Assembly (NCBI GenBank): GCA_963761435.1
Contig: CAVXHJ010000019.1
Span: forward strand, 26,838-90,837
Reading direction: 5' to 3'
DNA from: Roseiarcus sp963761435
Lineage (GTDB): Bacteria > Pseudomonadota > Alphaproteobacteria > Rhizobiales > Beijerinckiaceae
DNA length: 64,000 bases
Below, piece after piece: positions 60,147-64,000 of the stretch. Position numbers and translations under genes: made by a program. Every line of letters begins with the position of its first letter. The first letter of the stretch is position 1. The notes below the pieces were generated by a model that did no database searches, was not told the DNA's origin, and saw only the letters and a list, made by a program, of their open reading frames with translations.

Positions 60147-60825
60147 ATGACACCGCTCTATGAAGCCGAATTTGCGACGGGTGATTTTGCTAACCTGGGC
60201 GCGATTATTCCGACTGTATTATTCCGAAGCATCGGCGCACTCAACCTGCTCGGAGACAAGGAGGCCGACGAACAGTTCATAAAGGCCACGGAAACTATCA
60301 AGGGCCTGCCTGGCGGCCTGGGATGGGAAGAGCGGCGACGCTGGCAACAGGAGAAAGCCTTCGAAGCTTACCAGCGCGGTCGGCCATGCTGCGACAGCCC
60401 AATCGAGAAGATGTTGCTGCCTTGGCTGATTTGCCAGCAGTACGCTTATTTTGATTTCCACCCATCCGTTCTTTTGCCCGGCGAGACGGACCAATATGTC
60501 CCTGGTTCGCTGGCGATCATCCCGCAGTTGCCGGTTGGTCGGTATCGCGTCGATTTTGCACTCGCGGGCTCGCTCGGCGGACCAATCCGGTTCGTCGTTG
60601 TCGAGTGCGACGGCAAAGAGTTTCACGACGGCGTCAAGAACGTGAAGCGCGACGTCAACCGCGATGTGGCTATTCTTGCCAATAAGCGGATTCTCGATGT
60701 CGTTCAGGTTCGACGGGCGCGACATTCTGCGCGACCCGCAATCATGCGCTTGGCGGGCCGCTCATGCGGTCACCCTAGCGTGGGCGAAGGGCAATCCGTC
60801 CACAGCGGAGAAGTTCGCGCCATGA
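60147..60825 (+). CDS. DUF559/Vsr-like nuclease (one frameshift)
   Basis: ATG 60147 follows GGGAG. CCDSPIEKMLLPWLICQQYA, LPVGRYRVDFALAGSLGGPI, RFVVVECDGKEFHDGVKNVK, then RDVNRDVAILANKRILDVVQ. This fits the DUF559/Vsr-like PD-(D/E)xK order (RVDFA, VECDG). A shift near 60705 gives FDGRDILRDPQSCAWRAAHA and the stop at 60823-60825, overlapping the next ATG. Without that correction it falsely fuses to the next gene. Confidence 0.65.
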
Positions 60826-61760
60826 CCGACTCTCCGGCCATGCTGTTATGGACGGACGCCTACATCGGCGACACGATGCACCTGACCACGCTTGAGCACG
60901 GCGCCTATCTCCTCATCCTCATGTCGATGTGGCGCGCCGGCGGCTCACTTCCGAACGATGAAAAGATGCTCGCTAGGACGGCGAAATTGAGCCTCGATAA
61001 GTGGCGAAAAATCGCCCCCACAATCCTCGCTTTCATGACCATTGACGGCGCGGCGATTAGTCAAAAAAGGCTCAAGCTGGAGTTCAAAATTGAATTCAGC
61101 CGATCTCAAAAACGAGCATCGGCTGGGCGCGCTGGCGGGCGCGCTAAAGCATTGAGGATACTCAACCACGCACCTAGCAATGCTACGATTCCCAGCAAGC
61201 AAACCGGTAGCTTACCAGAACCAGAACCAGAACCAGAAAGAAAGGAAGAGCTACCACTGACTGTTGATAATTCTGAGAGAGTGTCCGTTTCGGCGTTGCC
61301 GAGAACAGACGATGGATCGCCAAAAACTGCGGTCCGAAAGCGGGACGCCTACCCGGAGGCATTCGAGGCGCTGTGGAAGGCTTACCCAACTGACGCCAAC
61401 ATGTCGAAAGCCAAGGCTTATGTCCGGTGGCGGGCGCTTTCCCAGGACGACCGCGAACTGGCGTTGCGCTCATGCGGACCCTACCAGACCTTCTGCGCTG
61501 AGCACGGCAAGACCGGATATCGGCCAAAGCACCTCGAGGGCTACCTCAATGACCGCCGGTTCGTTGGCCATGCCGAGGCGGCGTCTAAAATCGAGAAATT
61601 GCAAGGGGTTTTCGTGAAGATAGGTTCGCCTGCATGGCGCGCTTGGACGGATTGGTACGCCGACGCGAAAGGCAAGGGACCGCCGGTCAATAAGGAGGGA
61701 ACGGGATGGTGGTTCAAAGCGGAATGGCCGCCGAGCATGCTGGCGCATGGCGGCGCGTGA
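60822..61760 (+). CDS. DUF1376-type replication initiation-like protein
   Basis: The protein has 312 residues from ATG 60822. PAMLLWTDAYIGDTMHLTTL, HGAYLLILMSMWRAGGSLPN, DEKMLARTAKLSLDKWRKIA are the DUF1376 (YdaU-like) N-terminal domain, found in phage replication modules. A linker with PEPEPEPERK and a C-terminal region (YPEAFEALWKAYPTDANMSK, DRRFVGHAEAASKIEKLQGV) follow. It probably starts phage DNA replication; no helicase loader is seen nearby. Confidence 0.75.
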   Translation: MTDSPAMLLWTDAYIGDTMHLTTLEHGAYLLILMSMWRAGGSLPNDEKMLARTAKLSLDKWRKIAPTILAFMTIDGAAISQKRLKLEFKIEFSRSQKRASAGRAGGRAKALRILNHAPSNATIPSKQTGSLPEPEPEPERKEELPLTVDNSERVSVSALPRTDDGSPKTAVRKRDAYPEAFEALWKAYPTDANMSKAKAYVRWRALSQDDRELALRSCGPYQTFCAEHGKTGYRPKHLEGYLNDRRFVGHAEAASKIEKLQGVFVKIGSPAWRAWTDWYADAKGKGPPVNKEGTGWWFKAEWPPSMLAHGGA

Positions 61761-62110
61761 AAGAGAGGGGCAAGGCGCCGGTGGGTTCGCTTGAGCACCA
61801 GAGCGTGGTCAAAAGCTTCAAGGAACTGAACGCGGCGATGGTCGGGCCTAATCCGCGCCGTATGCCGGCGCCGGACGCCCGCTATGCCGCCTCGCCGGCG
61901 CTCGAAACTCAAGCGGTCGCCTACCACGAAGCCCGCCTCGCCGAGCTCGCCAATAGCCCTGCGCCGGCCCTCAGCGAGGCGCTGGCGGCCAAATACGCTC
62001 CGCCTGCGCTATCTGAAGCCTGGCCGGGCCCACCCCAGCCCACGGCCGCGCCTGGGGCGTCCTGGGCACGGCATGAAGAATCCTACGAAGATGGCGCTAT
62101 AGGCTTCTGA
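61757..62110 (+). CDS. Hypothetical protein
   Basis: GTG 61757 overlaps the previous stop (GTGA). VKERGKAPVGSLEHQSVVKS, then FKELNAAMVGPNPRRMPAPD and a Pro/Ala-rich tail (ALAAKYAPPALSEAWPGPPQ). An earlier in-frame start at 61706 would overlap more. No family. Confidence 0.45.
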   Translation: MKERGKAPVGSLEHQSVVKSFKELNAAMVGPNPRRMPAPDARYAASPALETQAVAYHEARLAELANSPAPALSEALAAKYAPPALSEAWPGPPQPTAAPGASWARHEESYEDGAIGF

Positions 62111-62141
62111 CCGCCGCGGCATGAGGCCTTTTGCCTTGGGA

Positions 62142-62162
62142 TAGTTCATAGGCTATGAACTA
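62142..62162. promoter_or_regulatory. Perfect 10-bp operator-like palindrome
   Basis: TAGTTCATAG and CTATGAACTA around a single G. It lies 32 bases before the AAGGAAAG-ATG start at 62194, in the place of a promoter or operator. Not related to the TAGCCAT family; GTTCATNA resembles the 57746 operator half-site. Confidence 0.6.
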
Positions 62163-62193
62163 CCGGGTTGGCTGCACGAAAGGAAAGTTGCCT

Positions 62194-62433
62194 ATGGCCT
62201 TGCAATTAGGCGCGCTGCGGGAGGCGCTGATCGAAGGTGGGACGTCGCCCGAGAAGGCGAACCGAGCGGCAGAAGAACTCGCGGGTTACGACAACCGTCT
62301 CGCGGCCATTGAGACGCGCTTGATCCTGCTCACTTGGATGGTTGGCGGAGTTTACGCCGTGCTGGGCGTTATCGGCCTGCCCTCCCTATGGTTGCTCCTG
62401 CGCGTGGCCGACAAGCTTGGAGTGCTCGGATGA
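62194..62433 (+). CDS. Small membrane protein
   Basis: ATG 62194 is preferred (AAGGAAAG upstream) over 62155, which lies inside the palindrome. 79 residues: MALQLGALREALIEGGTSPE, KANRAAEELAGYDNRLAAIE, then a membrane helix (LILLTWMVGGVYAVLGVIGL). DUF1640-like in plan; role unknown. Confidence 0.55.
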   Translation: MALQLGALREALIEGGTSPEKANRAAEELAGYDNRLAAIETRLILLTWMVGGVYAVLGVIGLPSLWLLLRVADKLGVLG

Positions 62434-62642
62434 ATTGCTCAATCTGCGGGAAGCCGTTCTCTTCGGACATCTGTTTTAATCCTTGGACATTGGAACACGG
62501 CAACAACGCAGCTCCGGTCAATACGGGATATTGTTGCGATGTCTGCAATAACGGCGTTGTTCTGCCCGCGCGTTGGCAATTGATGCACCCCGACCTGGCG
62601 GCGGCGACGGGCGAGCGAAAGCGCTCGGATGCCGCGCAATGA
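62430..62642 (+). CDS. Cys-rich zinc-binding small protein
   Basis: The protein has 70 residues: MNCSICGKPFSSDICFNPWT, LEHGNNAAPVNTGYCCDVCN, NGVVLPARWQLMHPDLAAAT. Two to three Cys pairs and a His suggest a zinc ribbon. ATGA overlap upstream. Confidence 0.6.
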   Translation: MNCSICGKPFSSDICFNPWTLEHGNNAAPVNTGYCCDVCNNGVVLPARWQLMHPDLAAATGERKRSDAAQ

Positions 62643-62992
62643 AAGACGAGGGTGAGGATGACCTCGAGGCGCTGCGCAAGGAAACGAGCGCGATAAAGGC
62701 CGACACCCAAGCAATGCTTGAGGTGACTAAAACGCTTGGAACCGGGCGGCAGCTGACCCAGAATGAAATCATTGCGTTCGGGCGCAGGGCGATGCAAAGC
62801 CGCAACAGGCCGTGGCGCGACGCCTTTATGAGGGTGATCATGGCGCTTCCCTCTCCTGCCAGAAGGCGGGCGGTTGTCTGGATAGTCGGCAGATTGGCTC
62901 GTCGCTCCGGACTAACCGGCGCCGACTTGCGGGCGATCTGGGACGAAGCGGTGCGCCTGCGGGCGGCTCAAAGCCAAAAAAATGAAGGATAA
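62639..62992 (+). CDS. Hypothetical helical protein
   Basis: The protein has 117 residues: MKDEGEDDLEALRKETSAIK, GRQLTQNEIIAFGRRAMQSR, then PARRRAVVWIVGRLARRSGL. No family. Overlaps the preceding stop. Confidence 0.5.
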   Translation: MKDEGEDDLEALRKETSAIKADTQAMLEVTKTLGTGRQLTQNEIIAFGRRAMQSRNRPWRDAFMRVIMALPSPARRRAVVWIVGRLARRSGLTGADLRAIWDEAVRLRAAQSQKNEG

Positions 62993-63001
62993 GGCCGCGC
63001 A

Positions 63002-63136
63002 ATGGCGCGCTCGGCCTGCTGGCGAATGGCGCGCGCGCCGAACGGGCGAGTGACCAACCTCGTGAAGGAAAAGGGAATGGGCGGCGCGGATACGCTGGCC
63101 GGGCGGGTCGCCAACTTGCTGCAGGCCCGCGCATGA
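63002..63136 (+). CDS. 44-residue hypothetical protein
   Basis: MARSACWRMARAPNGRVTNL, then VKEKGMGGADTLAGRVANLL. A competing short frame from ATG 62984 (MKDKAAQWRARPAGEWRARR) ends at 63055. Weak evidence for either. Confidence 0.3.
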   Translation: MARSACWRMARAPNGRVTNLVKEKGMGGADTLAGRVANLLQARA

Positions 63137-63381
63137 CCTGGAAAGCCAACACCGGCCAGAAGATCGAGCGTCTTTACGCCTGGATCGCCACTGAAGCTGA
63201 CGGCGGCGAGGGCGTCTGCTCCGTGAAGCTCGGGGACACGCACATGCCGCTGATCGGCGCGGACATGGCGCGCATCGAGAGCCTGCGCGGCCACGCGGCG
63301 TTCGTCGCCCGCGCCAGCGGTTGCCCGGTGCGGTTGGTCGAGTTCTCGGTCCGGCGCGTCATCGCGGAGACGCCAGAATGA
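63133..63381 (+). CDS. Hypothetical protein
   Basis: The protein has 82 residues: MTWKANTGQKIERLYAWIAT, VKLGDTHMPLIGADMARIES, CPVRLVEFSVRRVIAETPE. A beta-rich small protein with no family. ATGA overlaps both sides. Confidence 0.5.
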   Translation: MTWKANTGQKIERLYAWIATEADGGEGVCSVKLGDTHMPLIGADMARIESLRGHAAFVARASGCPVRLVEFSVRRVIAETPE

Positions 63382-63470
63382 GCGCCAACGCTCACGTCAG
63401 CGTCGTTTGCGAACGATGCGGCACTTCGTTCCACGGTAAAGGGCGAAGGCGAAGGGAGCGCGGGCTATGA
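63378..63470 (+). CDS. 30-residue zinc-finger-like peptide
   Basis: MSANAHVSVVCERCGTSFHG, then KGRRRRERGL: one CxxC and a basic tail. It is joined to both neighbours by ATGA overlaps and may be a coupler or a half finger. Confidence 0.4.
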   Translation: MSANAHVSVVCERCGTSFHGKGRRRRERGL

Positions 63471-64000
63471 CGTTCGTCATCAACATGCAGGAAGGGCCGC
63501 GTCAATGCGGCTCCTGTTCGCTGTGCTGCTCATTGTTGCCAGTGCGCTCGCTTGACAAGCTCGCCGGCCAACGTTGCAAGCACCAGCGTTTCAGTTCCAA
63601 AGGCGACTGCTGCAAGGTCTATGCGAGGCTAGGGTCAGTGTCGCCGGAGTGTCGACTCTGGCGCTGCCGCTGGCTGGTCAACGACGACACGGCCAATCTC
63701 AGTAGGCCTGACCGCAGCCATTACGTTTTAGATTCGGTTCCGGATTTCGTCACGCTCCGCGACAATGCGACGGGTGAATTGCAGCACATCCAGGTGGTGC
63801 AGATTTGGGTTGACCCGAAACACCACGACGCGCACCGCGACCCGGCTTTGCGGGCCTACCTCGAACGCCGCGCCCAGGAGGACATCATCGGCTTGGTGCG
63901 GTGGGACAACGAAAAGGCGATCGCGCTCTTTCCGCCTGCGCTGTCGAGCGACGGCCAATGGCATGAGCAGGAAAGCAATTTTCGCCAAAAGGAGCACACG
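63467..64000 (+). CDS. Cys-rich YkgJ/zinc-iron-chelating-like protein (3' partial)
   Basis: ATG 63467 is open to the window end (178 codons). MTFVINMQEGPRQCGSCSLC, CSLLPVRSLDKLAGQRCKHQ, GDCCKVYARLG, then ECRLWRCRWLV. Six or more Cys in the order C-x2-C-x2-CC...C...CC...C...C resemble the YkgJ metal-cluster family. Then comes QVVQIWVDPKHHDAHRDPAL. Function in phages is unknown. Confidence 0.6.
   Translation, partial: MTFVINMQEGPRQCGSCSLCCSLLPVRSLDKLAGQRCKHQRFSSKGDCCKVYARLGSVSPECRLWRCRWLVNDDTANLSRPDRSHYVLDSVPDFVTLRDNATGELQHIQVVQIWVDPKHHDAHRDPALRAYLERRAQEDIIGLVRWDNEKAIALFPPALSSDGQWHEQESNFRQKEHT

Noticed and set aside
60147..61760. One 537-residue nuclease-replication fusion protein
   Set aside because: A one-base shift near 60705 restores a proper nuclease C-terminus and an ATGA overlap with ATG 60822 of a separate DUF1376 gene.
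1..64000. Diversity-generating retroelement or retron
   Set aside because: No reverse transcriptase motif was seen, and the repeats in fibre genes are not adenine-specific variants of a template.

Overview
This window is the genome, or most of one, of a temperate phage with a contractile tail (myovirus). The host is probably a high-GC alphaproteobacterium: the DNA is GC-rich, codon use is Rhizobiales-like, and the attachment core is the 3' half of a proline tRNA. The head genes (portal, major capsid protein, gp6/gp10-like connectors) are HK97-like. The tail genes follow Mu gene order: sheath, tube, frameshifted chaperone, tape measure, gpN, gpP, gp45, gp46, gp47, gp48, fibres. No terminase or capsid protease is visible; a terminase probably lies just outside the window.

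Layout. 1-7400: tail fibre and Ig-like surface proteins plus an HNH/AP2 homing endonuclease. 7440-12761: portal, a collagen-like protein, major capsid and connectors. 12758-15850: tail terminator region and sheath. 15847-18820: an inserted minus-strand group with a repressor, a GIY-YIG endonuclease and three cassettes that share an RNA-hairpin leader. 18842-35165: tube, chaperone, tape measure with muralytic domains, baseplate and receptor-binding fibres. 35281-37603: a second HNH/AP2 gene, an endolysin with a membrane anchor, and a terminator. 37602-47013: many small minus-strand genes, several preceded by a repeated inverted repeat. This block contains a queuosine-precursor transporter-like gene (Vut_1/YhhQ) overlapping a TGT/DpdA-like gene, a likely 7-deazaguanine DNA-modification module. 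47054-48591: attP, integrase and excisionase. 48715-56528 (minus): adenine methyltransferase, two ParB-like proteins, HNH protein, YqaJ exonuclease and ERF annealing protein, interrupted by long (GCCNN)n arrays. 57430-58106: divergent repressor/Cro-like switch. 58108-64000 (plus): nucleases, a second adenine methyltransferase, a DUF1376-type replication protein and small Cys-rich proteins.

Because attP lies inside the phage genes rather than at an edge, the sequence looks like a circular or virion-form genome, not an integrated prophage. Many genes are broken by single-base frameshifts where the protein clearly continues in another frame. Their spread across otherwise conserved genes suggests consensus errors from long reads more than decay. 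Frameshifted genes are annotated over their full inferred extent. One frameshift, at a T8 run in the tail chaperone gene, is almost certainly programmed.
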